DNA of 64,000 nt from assembly GCF_006542765.1 (NCBI RefSeq), contig NZ_SKCD01000033.1:186001-250000 (forward strand), written 5' to 3'. Both the position numbers and the translations under genes were made by a program. This document shows, in pieces, positions 17,307-25,647 of this stretch. This DNA is from Paenibacillus luteus. Lineage in GTDB: Bacteria; Bacillota; Bacilli; Paenibacillales; Paenibacillaceae. The notes under the pieces are model-generated. The model saw nothing but the letters and a program-made list of their open reading frames with translations. It searched no databases and was not told where the DNA came from. The stretch's first letter is position 1; each line of letters starts with the position of its first letter.

Positions 17307-17951
17307 ATGAATGGATTTTATCCGATCGTCCTGCAGCTAAAAGGAAAAAAATGCGTCGTCTTCGGTGGCGGCGGAATCGCGCAGCGCAAGCTGCTAGGGC
17401 TCCTGGAGGCTGGAGCCGATGAGATATGGGTGATTAGTCCGGCCTATACACCGGTTATTGAAAACCTGCTTGCTGAAGGAAAAGTTCGCAGTCGTCGCGG
17501 TGAGTATACGATTGATGATCTCCGAAGTGCCTGGCTTGTTTTTGCAGCTACGAACAATAAGCAGGTAAACGAGGAAATAGCGGCGGATGCCCAAAAGCTT
17601 GGGCTCTGGGTAAATGTTGCTGACGAGGCCAGCAGCAGCTCTTTCATATCCCCTTCCGTCGTCCGGCGAGGGGATTTGCTGCTTGCCGTTACGGCCTCGG
17701 GAGCAAGCCCTGCGTTATCGATGCGAATTAAACAACAGCTTGCCGCGCAATACGGAGCGGAGTATGAAGTGATGCTGACGCGGCTGAGGCGGTTGCGTGA
17801 GCTTGTGCGCATCAGCATCACGGATGAGCGGAAAAGAACGACGATTTTAAAGCTTGCGGCTGATGAAGCCGGCCAGCTCGGACATAACGACTTTGACCTT
17901 GATGAATGGCTGCAAAGCCTTCTTCATCGAATCGACAGGGGGCATACATAA
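17307..17951 (+). CDS. Precorrin-2 dehydrogenase / sirohydrochlorin ferrochelatase-like (Met8 type)
   Basis: The 214-residue product has the N-terminal Rossmann motif VVFGGGGIAQRKLLGLLEAG, the ASSSSFISPSVVRRGDLLLAV segment and GASPALSMRIKQQL. These are typical of Met8p/YlnF and the CysG N-terminal part. It oxidises precorrin-2 to sirohydrochlorin and may insert iron for sirohaem. Its place in the hem operon beside a SUMT domain supports this. The stop shares a base with the hemC ATG (TAATG). Confidence 0.92.
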   Translation: MNGFYPIVLQLKGKKCVVFGGGGIAQRKLLGLLEAGADEIWVISPAYTPVIENLLAEGKVRSRRGEYTIDDLRSAWLVFAATNNKQVNEEIAADAQKLGLWVNVADEASSSSFISPSVVRRGDLLLAVTASGASPALSMRIKQQLAAQYGAEYEVMLTRLRRLRELVRISITDERKRTTILKLAADEAGQLGHNDFDLDEWLQSLLHRIDRGHT

Positions 17952-18922
17952 TGGCAGGATCAGATCAAGGAAAACGTGTGATTGTGGTAGGCACAAGGCA
18001 AAGCGCGCTTGCGTTGACGCAAAGCGGGCAAGTGATTGACGAGCTTAAGCGAATTAGCGAGAAGCATGGTTTTGATTATACGTTTGAGGTGAAAAAAATT
18101 GTAACCAAAGGCGACCGCATTCTCGACGTAACCTTGTCCAAGGTGGGTGGAAAGGGTTTGTTCGTTAAGGAGATCGAGCAAGCGCTTGTAGATGGAGATA
18201 TCGATTTGGCTATTCACAGCATGAAGGATATGCCCTATGAGCTTCCTGAAGGATTGATCAACGGAGCGATACCGAAGCGCATTGACCCACGGGATTGTTT
18301 GATCATGAAGCAGGGCGCGTCACTCGATGATTTGCCGCTTGGGGCTAGGGTTGGGACAAGCAGTTTGCGTCGCTCTAGCCAGTTAAAAAATGCGCGTCCA
18401 GACCTGCAGCTGGAATCGATTCGCGGCAATATTGATTCCCGCATACGCAAATTGGAAACGGAAGGCTTTGACGCCATCGTACTGGCGACCGCAGGACTTA
18501 CCCGCATGGGCTGGCAAGACCGCATCTCCACGAATATTCCGGTCGATATTTGCTTGCCTGCTGTCGGACAAGGCGCGCTTGGCATTGAGTGCAGAGAGAA
18601 TGATGAGCAAATTCGTGAGCTTCTGAATTTAATTAATCATCATGAAACAGAGTTGACGGTTCGAGCAGAGCGAAGTTTTCTTGGGTCTTTAAATGGCGGC
18701 TGCCAGGTTCCGATTGGCGCATACTGCGTCCTTGGGGATGAAATCGAAGACAAGAAGGGGACTAGACAGCTCGTCATGACGGGCATGGTCGGAACACCTG
18801 ACGGCGTAACTCTTCTGAAAGAAATTAAGCAGGGGACAGACCCCGAGCAGCTTGGACGGGATGTCGCTGCAGCGCTTGTCGCCCGCGGTGCAGATCGGAT
18901 ATTAGCTGAAATTGGGGGATGA
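17951..18922 (+). CDS. hemC: Porphobilinogen deaminase (hydroxymethylbilane synthase)
   Basis: This 323-residue enzyme polymerises four porphobilinogens. The dipyrromethane cofactor attaches to Cys251 in LNGGCQVPIG. Other landmarks are GTRQSALALTQS, VTKGDRILD, KGLFVKEIEQAL, AIHSMKDMP and VGTSSLRR. I chose ATG 17951 because it follows a GGGGG site and matches family N-termini; the frame is open further upstream inside the previous gene. Confidence 0.97.
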   Translation: MAGSDQGKRVIVVGTRQSALALTQSGQVIDELKRISEKHGFDYTFEVKKIVTKGDRILDVTLSKVGGKGLFVKEIEQALVDGDIDLAIHSMKDMPYELPEGLINGAIPKRIDPRDCLIMKQGASLDDLPLGARVGTSSLRRSSQLKNARPDLQLESIRGNIDSRIRKLETEGFDAIVLATAGLTRMGWQDRISTNIPVDICLPAVGQGALGIECRENDEQIRELLNLINHHETELTVRAERSFLGSLNGGCQVPIGAYCVLGDEIEDKKGTRQLVMTGMVGTPDGVTLLKEIKQGTDPEQLGRDVAAALVARGADRILAEIGG

Positions 18923-20481
18923 CAGGTTTGGATAAGGGGAAGGTTTATTTGGTTGGTGCCGGACCGGGAGATCCGAAGCTGATTACTGTACGAGGATTGG
19001 AATGTCTGGAAGCTTGTGATGTCGTTGTCTATGACCGTTTAGCCAGTCCAAGGCTGCTGCGCCATGTGAAGCCGGGAACGGAGAGAATTTACGTCGGCAA
19101 ACTGCCTGACCGTCATACGATGAAGCAGGAGGAGATCAATCAGCTCCTCGTCGATCTGGCGTTGGAAGGAAAGACGGTTACCCGCCTTAAGGGCGGGGAT
19201 CCAACGATTTTTGGTCGTGTAGGCGAAGAGGCGGAGCTGCTCTATGATCACGGAATTGAGTTCGAGATTGTGCCCGGCATAACCTCAGCGATCGCTGTGC
19301 CTGCGTATGCTGGCATTCCGGTAACCCACCGCGATCTAGCCTCCTCATTATCGATTATTACAGGGCACGAGAGTCCGGACAAGCTGGACCGCTCCATTCA
19401 TTGGGATAAAGTAACAAATGCAACAGGAACACTTATTTTCCTTATGGGTGTTGCCAAAATAGGCTATATTGCCGGTCAGCTTATCAAGCATGGCAAGCCG
19501 CCTGAAACGCCGGTTGCCTTAATTCGCTGGGGTACGAGAGTGGAACAGCGGACGGTAGTCGGCACGCTGGAGACGATTGAAGCGATCGTCAGAGAGGCGA
19601 ACTTCAAGCCTCCGGCCGTTATCGTCGTTGGGGAAGTTGTGCTGCAGCGTGAGAAGCTTCAGTGGTACGAACGCAAGCCATTGTTCGGTTTGCGGGTGCT
19701 CGTTACTCGCGCTAGGGCGCAAGCGAGCGAGCTGGCAGATCAAATTGAGCTGCTCGGCGGCGAGCCTTGTGAATTTCCTGTCATCGAAACGATTGAACCA
19801 TCAGACCCTGCCGTTATCGAGGCCATGAGAGAGCAATTAGAGCAAGCAGAAAAGTATAACTGGCTCATGTTTACCAGCGTAAACGGAGTGGAATATTTTT
19901 TTGGTTGGCTTCGCAAATTTCAAATCGATGTTAGGCGTTTTCACGGAGCCCGGCTCGCTGCCGTTGGTCCGAAGACAGCTGCTGCGCTAGCACAGCGAGG
20001 CTTAGTGGCCGAAGTGCTGCCGGTGAAGTTCCATGCGGAGGGTTTGCTGGAACAGCTCAGCTCACAGCTGCGTGCGGGTGAGCGCGTTCTGCTGCCTCGC
20101 GGTGATCTTGCGCGTGAGGTGCTGCCGCGTGAGCTTAGGGCGCTTGGACTGATTCCAACGGAAATCGATGTTTATGAAACGGTTCTGGCTGATGTTCAGG
20201 ATGAGCTTGCGCTGGAATGGATTCGCGAGAAAGAGATTCATATGATTACGTTCACGAGCTCATCAACCGTAACGAATTTGCTGGAGCTGTTAAAGCGCAA
20301 AGGGATATCGGATCCCGTTGCTATGCTTTCAGATATCCCGATTGCAAGCATCGGGCCGATAACGACGCAAACCGCTGTCGATGCAGGGCTAAAGGTTGAA
20401 ATTGAACCAGAGGATTCTACGCTAGATGGGTTGCTTCAGGCTATTGTAGAATACCGCCAAAACCATCGGCCACTACAGTAA
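18919..20481 (+). CDS. Fused uroporphyrinogen-III C-methyltransferase and uroporphyrinogen-III synthase (CobA-HemD)
   Basis: The 520-residue two-domain protein begins with SUMT (about 5-245): VYLVGAGPGDPKLITVRG, LKGGDPTIFGR, VPGITSAIAVPAYAGIPVTHR. HemD follows (about 255-515): VLVTRARAQASELADQIE, MFTSVNGVEYFF, TFTSSSTVTNLL. HemD closes hydroxymethylbilane to uroporphyrinogen III and SUMT methylates it to precorrin-2. It overlaps hemC by 4 bases (ATGA). B. subtilis keeps these as separate genes; the fusion is known in other Firmicutes. Confidence 0.95.
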   Translation: MTGLDKGKVYLVGAGPGDPKLITVRGLECLEACDVVVYDRLASPRLLRHVKPGTERIYVGKLPDRHTMKQEEINQLLVDLALEGKTVTRLKGGDPTIFGRVGEEAELLYDHGIEFEIVPGITSAIAVPAYAGIPVTHRDLASSLSIITGHESPDKLDRSIHWDKVTNATGTLIFLMGVAKIGYIAGQLIKHGKPPETPVALIRWGTRVEQRTVVGTLETIEAIVREANFKPPAVIVVGEVVLQREKLQWYERKPLFGLRVLVTRARAQASELADQIELLGGEPCEFPVIETIEPSDPAVIEAMREQLEQAEKYNWLMFTSVNGVEYFFGWLRKFQIDVRRFHGARLAAVGPKTAAALAQRGLVAEVLPVKFHAEGLLEQLSSQLRAGERVLLPRGDLAREVLPRELRALGLIPTEIDVYETVLADVQDELALEWIREKEIHMITFTSSSTVTNLLELLKRKGISDPVAMLSDIPIASIGPITTQTAVDAGLKVEIEPEDSTLDGLLQAIVEYRQNHRPLQ

Positions 20482-20497
20482 GGAGGATGAATAAACG

Positions 20498-21496
20498 ATG
20501 ATTTTTCCAACAGTGAGACATCGCAGATTGCGCAGAACGTCTGCGCTAAGAAGTCTGGTAAGAGAAACGGTGCTTGGCGTAAATGATTTTATTTATCCGA
20601 TCTTTGTAACGCATGGTCACAATATAAAAGAGGAAATCCCATCCATGCCGGGCGTGTACCACTTGTCGCTTGATCTTCTCGAAGAAGAGATTCGCGAAGT
20701 TGTTGCTGCGGGCATTCAATCGGTGCTGCTCTTTGGCCTTCCAGAGCATAAGGATGCGCTTGGCACATCCGCGTATGCTGCAGATGGAATCGTTCAACAA
20801 TCTATTCGAGCAGTAAAGGAATGGGCACCAGAGCTTGTTGTCATTGCTGATACCTGTTTATGCCAATTCACGGACCATGGCCATTGCGGCATCGTTCATG
20901 TCCATGAGGAATCGGGCATTGCCGAAGTAGATAATGACTCGTCGCTTGATCTGCTTGTACAAACCGCTGTATCGCAAGCGGAAGCGGGAGCGGACATTAT
21001 AGCTCCTTCGAACATGATGGATGGGTTTGTAATGGCGATTCGACAAGGACTGGACGATGCCGGCTTTAGCGATATTGCCATCTTATCGTATTCCGTCAAA
21101 TTCTCTTCCGCTTATTACGGACCATTCCGTGATGCTGCCCATTCTGCACCACAGTTCGGGGATCGCAAGACTTATCAAATGGACCCCGCTAACGTAAGAG
21201 AAGCGCTTCGGGAAGCCGAATCAGATATTGCAGAGGGTGCAGATATGCTGATGGTTAAGCCTGCAATGGCGTACCTCGATATTTTGCGTTTGCTTAAAGA
21301 TAAGTATAATTTGCCCGTTGCCGCTTATAACGTAAGCGCCGAGTATTCGATGGTGAAAGCCGCTGCAGCGAATGGCTGGATTAATGAGCGTGAAATCGTT
21401 CTGGAAACGTTGACGGGAATGAAGCGTGCCGGTGCGGATTTGATCATAACGTACCATGCGAAGGACGCGGCGCGCTGGTTAAAAGGGGAGGAATAA
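20498..21496 (+). CDS. hemB: Delta-aminolevulinic acid dehydratase (porphobilinogen synthase)
   Basis: The 332-residue enzyme condenses two 5-aminolevulinate molecules. The two active-site lysines are K201 (SYSVKFSSAYYGPF) and K254 (MVKPAMAYLDI). The cysteine-rich stretch DTCLCQFTDHGHCG marks the zinc-dependent type. AAGGAGGATG lies before the ATG. It sits 16 bp after the CobA-HemD gene. Confidence 0.97.
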   Translation: MIFPTVRHRRLRRTSALRSLVRETVLGVNDFIYPIFVTHGHNIKEEIPSMPGVYHLSLDLLEEEIREVVAAGIQSVLLFGLPEHKDALGTSAYAADGIVQQSIRAVKEWAPELVVIADTCLCQFTDHGHCGIVHVHEESGIAEVDNDSSLDLLVQTAVSQAEAGADIIAPSNMMDGFVMAIRQGLDDAGFSDIAILSYSVKFSSAYYGPFRDAAHSAPQFGDRKTYQMDPANVREALREAESDIAEGADMLMVKPAMAYLDILRLLKDKYNLPVAAYNVSAEYSMVKAAAANGWINEREIVLETLTGMKRAGADLIITYHAKDAARWLKGEE

Positions 21497-21500
21497 GCAG

Positions 21501-22799
21501 ATGAGTGAATCGAACCTTAGAAATGATGCCCGTTCAGTAGAAGCTTTTGCGAGAGCCAAGAAGGTTATACCCGGTGGAGTGAATAGCCCGGTTAGAGCGT
21601 TCAAATCGGTCGGCTTAAACCCTGTATATATGGAACGCGGGGAAGGCAGCCGCATTTATGATATCGATGGTAACAGCTATCTTGACTATGTGGCGTCTTG
21701 GGGGCCGCTCATTATGGGACACGCTCATCCCGAGGTCGTCGAGGCGATTAAGCGTACGGCTGAGAAAGGCACCAGCTTTGGCGCCCCTACGGAGCTAGAG
21801 ACGTTGATGGCTGAGCTTGTATGCGAGCGCGTGCCATCTGTTGACATCGTTCGGATGGTGAATTCCGGCACGGAGGCGACGATGAGCGCCTTGAGACTGG
21901 CTCGCGGCTATACGAAGCGCAGTAAAATTTTGAAATTCGAAGGCTCCTATCATGGACACGCTGACAGCTTGTTAATCAAAGCTGGTTCCGGCGTGGCGAC
22001 GCTTGGCCTGCCTGACAGCCCAGGCGTGCCTGAGCACGTAGCATCGCATACGATAACTGTTCCTTATAATGATATTGAATCGGTTAAGGTTGCATTCGAA
22101 AAGTTCGGCGAAGAAATCGCTTGCGTGATCGTTGAGCCGGTAGCCGGCAATATGGGCGTTGTGCCGCCTTTGCCTGGATTTCTGCAAGGCTTACGCGATA
22201 TTACGACGCAATATGGTACGGTTCTTATATTTGATGAGGTTATGACAGGCTTTAGGGTTGGCTACAGCTGCGCGCAAGGGCTTTATGATATTAAACCTGA
22301 TTTGACTTGCTTTGGCAAAATCATCGGCGGAGGCTTGCCTGTCGGCGCTTACGGCGGCAAGCGCGAGTTAATGGAAATGATCGCTCCAAGCGGTCCAATC
22401 TATCAAGCGGGTACGCTCTCGGGCAATCCGCTTGCTATGGCTGCGGGCTACACCACGCTTAAACTGCTGACGCCTGAAGTGTATGAGCAGCTAGAGCGCC
22501 AAGCGGTCAAGCTGCAGCTCGGCTTTGAAGCGAATGCGCTGAAGCATGGCATTCCGAACACGATTAACCGTGTAGGCTCCATGGTATGCCCTTTCTTTAC
22601 GGATACGTTCGTCATTAACTTCGAAACGGCAAAAACGTCGGATCTGGAACGGTTCAAAGCGTATTTTGCCTCCATGCTCGATTTGGGCGTAAGCATTGCT
22701 CCTTCGCAATTTGAAGGCATGTTTGTATCGGCAGCTCATAGCGATGAGGATATTCAAGCGACGATTGAAGCGCATGATATCGCTTTTGGCCGGTTGTAA
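21501..22799 (+). CDS. hemL: Glutamate-1-semialdehyde 2,1-aminomutase
   Basis: The 432-residue PLP enzyme converts glutamate-1-semialdehyde to 5-aminolevulinate. The PLP lysine is K273 in CFGKIIGGGLPVGAYGG. IPGGVNSPVRAFKSVG at the N-terminus and SGTEATMSALRLARG are family marks. It is the last pathway gene of the operon and starts 4 bp after the hemB stop. Confidence 0.97.
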   Translation: MSESNLRNDARSVEAFARAKKVIPGGVNSPVRAFKSVGLNPVYMERGEGSRIYDIDGNSYLDYVASWGPLIMGHAHPEVVEAIKRTAEKGTSFGAPTELETLMAELVCERVPSVDIVRMVNSGTEATMSALRLARGYTKRSKILKFEGSYHGHADSLLIKAGSGVATLGLPDSPGVPEHVASHTITVPYNDIESVKVAFEKFGEEIACVIVEPVAGNMGVVPPLPGFLQGLRDITTQYGTVLIFDEVMTGFRVGYSCAQGLYDIKPDLTCFGKIIGGGLPVGAYGGKRELMEMIAPSGPIYQAGTLSGNPLAMAAGYTTLKLLTPEVYEQLERQAVKLQLGFEANALKHGIPNTINRVGSMVCPFFTDTFVINFETAKTSDLERFKAYFASMLDLGVSIAPSQFEGMFVSAAHSDEDIQATIEAHDIAFGRL

Positions 22800-22843
22800 T
22801 AGGGATAGGTATTGCAGCGTTTAGAATGGGGGAAGAACATCAT

Positions 22844-23845
22844 ATGGACAAGAGGCTAGCACAGAGGAACGGACAGTGGCTGGAGCTGGATTGGCCGGCT
22901 CTTGGCACCGCAGCCTCGGAAGCCATTGGTCCCCAATCGGAGAAGGATTCGGCAGAAATGCCCGAGCATGCGCAGCCGCGGGCTGGCAGTCATCCGCACC
23001 AAGTGCGGCAGTGGCTGCTGGCCCGTTCCTTGTTTCCGGCCAAGTGGATCAATCGGTTATTTTCAATTGGAGGCATCCGTTGGAATGGTGAGCGGCTGCA
23101 ATTGTTGGCGTATCCGAGCGTCGACCAGCGAAATGATGCCACGTACCGGCTGGCATTAATTCCGGCGAAAGCAGCAGCGCCTCAGGTGCTGTATGAGGAT
23201 GATTTTTGTATCGTCTTCGATAAACCAGCAGGTATGGCTGTGCACGGCTCATCACCTTCACAGAGCGGAACCTTGGACGAAGCGGTGGCAAGACATATGC
23301 TCGGACAGGGAGACCCGCTGAACGTACGGCATATTCATAGACTTGATGACGACACTTCGGGTCCTGTTTTGTATGCCAAAAATGATCTGGCCCAGTGGAA
23401 GCTTGATGAAGCGATGAGAGCGAAAGTGATTGACAGACATTACATTGCAGTTGTTCATGGCAGACCAGCTAGTCCAAGGGGGACGATTTCGGCTTCAATT
23501 GGGAAGGATCGTCATCATTCAGCAAGGCGCCGGGTTTCGGAAAACGGTGAGCACGCAGTTAGCCATTATGAGGTTATTGCCGCCAGCCGCCAGTTGTCAA
23601 TGCTTAGAGTCAAGCTGGAGACTGGACGAACGCATCAAATAAGGGTGCATCTTAGCCATATTGGACATCCGTTAGTTGGTGACAGCCTGTATGGGGGGGA
23701 CGCCCGGATGCTGGCACATCAAGCGCTGCATGGTGAAAAGCTGCTGTTTCCCCATCCATGGACAATGGAACAGACCGAAGCTTGCTCGCCTTGGCCTGTG
23801 TGGCTGGTTCAGCTTTCAGAAAACATGCAATCTCAGTCAAAATGA
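22844..23845 (+). CDS. RluA-family pseudouridine synthase
   Basis: The 333-residue product has the catalytic-loop motif HRLDDDTSGPVLYAKND; the Asp after HRL-D is the nucleophile of the family. It also has GRTHQIRVHLSHIGHPLVGD. The N-terminal ~80 residues are divergent and resemble a weak S4-like region. Pro-Val after TSG replaces the more usual Leu-Leu. I chose ATG 22844 because GGGGGAAG lies 9-10 bp before it. The RNA target cannot be told. It may be cotranscribed with hemL. Confidence 0.88.
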   Translation: MDKRLAQRNGQWLELDWPALGTAASEAIGPQSEKDSAEMPEHAQPRAGSHPHQVRQWLLARSLFPAKWINRLFSIGGIRWNGERLQLLAYPSVDQRNDATYRLALIPAKAAAPQVLYEDDFCIVFDKPAGMAVHGSSPSQSGTLDEAVARHMLGQGDPLNVRHIHRLDDDTSGPVLYAKNDLAQWKLDEAMRAKVIDRHYIAVVHGRPASPRGTISASIGKDRHHSARRRVSENGEHAVSHYEVIAASRQLSMLRVKLETGRTHQIRVHLSHIGHPLVGDSLYGGDARMLAHQALHGEKLLFPHPWTMEQTEACSPWPVWLVQLSENMQSQSK

Positions 23846-23847
23846 TA

Positions 23848-23877
23848 GTCATGCTCTAGCCAAACCTACCATATAGA
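23848..23877 (+). promoter_or_regulatory. Candidate sigma-E promoter of spoVID
   Basis: GTCATGCT (23848-23855), a 14-bp spacer and CATATAGA (23870-23877) resemble the sigma-E consensus GTCATATT-N14-CATACACT. spoVID of B. subtilis is a mother-cell sigma-E gene. Confidence 0.5.
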
Positions 23878-23934
23878 TAAGTAGTGAATGTAATGTTAGA
23901 CCAAGCATTCAGTATGAGAGGGGAGGATTTAGGC

Positions 23935-25233
23935 GTGTCGGATCAAACGAATGGTTTACGCTTTGACGTGTATGAACGCGTCCATTTGCCTGATGATGTT
24001 GCGGCAATTGATGAGCTGGAGGAAATTGAGCTTGTTCCCCGTATCCAGGTCATAGACCAGGGGGACCATGCCGTACTAAGAGGACAGTTGCTGCTCAGCG
24101 GAATATACAGGAGTCAGAACGACCCCGAAAATTCACAGACGCTTGAGCACTGGATTCCCGTTGAAATTACGCTGCCGATGAACCGCATTTCACGTCTGGA
24201 TGATATTTCGATTGACATCGATAATTTTGACGTGGATTTATTGTCTGCCCGCACGTTAAACATCACAGGTGTCCTATCCTTAAGAGGGATTTCCGCACAG
24301 CCCGTTCAAGAACCGGAAGAAAGCTGGAGAGAAGAGCCCTTTACCGTCGTGCATCAAAGAGAAACTTATGAGGAGCAGCCTTCAGAGCAGCAGTATGGCC
24401 AATACGCCAGCTTTGAACAGCCCTACATACCGGCGGTAAATGATTTTGCTGTACAACAGCATTTTTCTGATGAGCAGCTGTCGGAACTGTCAGATGAAGC
24501 GGAAGCTACGGTAACGATATCTGCTGCTGGTTCCGATTCGGGTTGGTCATCCTCTCAGATGTTCTCATCTCCTATTCAGCGAGCCGAGGAAGAGGAGGAA
24601 GTAGATCGGCAGCATGAGGAGCGCGAAATTACGTTGGCCTCCCAACAAGTCAGTGATGAGGGCTGGTTAGCCACGTCGTCTGTCATTGCAAATGCTTCTC
24701 CGGTTTTTATTGCCGAAGAAGCGGCAATCGAGGATTCCGAGTCGTCTCAGCAATCCATTGAACAAGAACGGACAGAGCCGGATACAAATGATAGTACGTT
24801 TACAGCGCCTTTCGAACCGGTGATTGCGCTTAAGCCGGAGCCGGAGCAGCAGGAAATTCGGATAGCGGTTGCTGGCAAGCAGCCTCAAGAGGGCACAGTG
24901 GCTCCGCCTGATGTCGGTATCCTTACGCTGCTTCAGACGAGCAGGCGGGAGCAGGCTGCCCGTGAGGCGGCCGAGCAGGTTGTTGCCCAGCAGCGTGCGG
25001 ATGAGGAAGCGAAGGTGCAAGCATCTGGGGATGAGATTGAATGGAAGAACCTTTTCCTTGGCAAACGCTCTGAGGATGAAGAATTCCGCAAGATTCGGAT
25101 GTGCATTGTGCAGCGGGACGAGACGCTTGATCTCATCGCCACACGTTACAGTTTGAATCCAAGAGAAATTCTGGTTTATAACCGCTTGGATGATTCCGGC
25201 GTATCGGAAGGACAGCTTTTGTACATTCCATAG
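23935..25233 (+). CDS. spoVID: Stage VI sporulation protein D (spore coat encasement)
   Basis: The 432-residue product has an N-terminal beta-rich domain (GLRFDVYERVHLP, then RIQVIDQGDHAVLRGQLLLSG) typical of SpoVID. A long acidic Gln/Glu-rich central region follows, then a C-terminal LysM domain (about 385-432, VQRDETLDLIATRYSLNPRE). SpoVID drives encasement of the spore by coat layers and binds SafA, whose likely homologue is at 52202. GTG 23935 is chosen because GGGGAGG precedes it and the protein start then matches the family. Confidence 0.9.
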   Translation: MSDQTNGLRFDVYERVHLPDDVAAIDELEEIELVPRIQVIDQGDHAVLRGQLLLSGIYRSQNDPENSQTLEHWIPVEITLPMNRISRLDDISIDIDNFDVDLLSARTLNITGVLSLRGISAQPVQEPEESWREEPFTVVHQRETYEEQPSEQQYGQYASFEQPYIPAVNDFAVQQHFSDEQLSELSDEAEATVTISAAGSDSGWSSSQMFSSPIQRAEEEEEVDRQHEEREITLASQQVSDEGWLATSSVIANASPVFIAEEAAIEDSESSQQSIEQERTEPDTNDSTFTAPFEPVIALKPEPEQQEIRIAVAGKQPQEGTVAPPDVGILTLLQTSRREQAAREAAEQVVAQQRADEEAKVQASGDEIEWKNLFLGKRSEDEEFRKIRMCIVQRDETLDLIATRYSLNPREILVYNRLDDSGVSEGQLLYIP

Positions 25234-25250
25234 GCCGATTAAGGATCATA

Positions 25251-25288
25251 ATGCCCTTATTGCTCAAAAAAATGAGCGATAGGGGCAT
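25251..25288 (+). terminator. Terminator after spoVID
   Basis: A 16-bp stem ATGCCCTTATTGCTCA with TGAGCGATAGGGGCAT (two G-U pairs) around an A-rich loop. The downstream T-run is short. Confidence 0.75.
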
Positions 25289-25305
25289 TTGTTCGTGCTG
25301 CTTGG

Positions 25306-25334
25306 TTGACTAGGAAGTGGAACAAAGGTATGAT
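25306..25334 (+). promoter_or_regulatory. Sigma-A-like promoter of the valS T-box
   Basis: TTGACT (25306-25311), a 17-bp spacer and TATGAT (25329-25334), correctly placed upstream of the T-box leader. Confidence 0.75.
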
Positions 25335-25344
25335 TAAACATATA

Positions 25345-25614
25345 TGCGTTATAACGACATTGAAGGGGAATAGTACGCAGCGAAGCCTTCAGAGAGTGGA
25401 ACCGTTACGCTGAGAGGTTCTGCAGGAAGTGACTGCTACGAGTCGCCCCGGAGTTGCCTGAACCAAGTAGGAGCAGCTTATGCTCTACCTAATTCGGGCC
25501 GGCCGCAACCGTTATCTGTTTGAGTGTCATGCGAATAGCATTTGCATGGAACAAAGGTGGTACCACGGAAGCTAAACCTTTCGTCCTTTATGATAAGGGC
25601 GGTAGGTTTTTTTT
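25345..25614 (+). promoter_or_regulatory. T-box riboswitch leader (valine)
   Basis: The conserved T-box AAGGTGGTACCACGG is at 25554-25568. It is followed by a terminator (25574-25614) whose 5' arm overlaps the antiterminator region: AAACCTTTCGTCC pairs with GGGCGGTAGGTTT, then a T-run. Upstream, GGGGAATAGTA and several hairpins fit stem I. GTC at 25442-25444, just before CCCCGGAG, is the likely valine specifier. Uncharged tRNA-Val would favour antitermination and valS expression. It fills most of the 414-bp gap. Confidence 0.9.
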
Positions 25615-25647
25615 GTTTTGTAGATCGATTTATGGAGGATGGAACGA

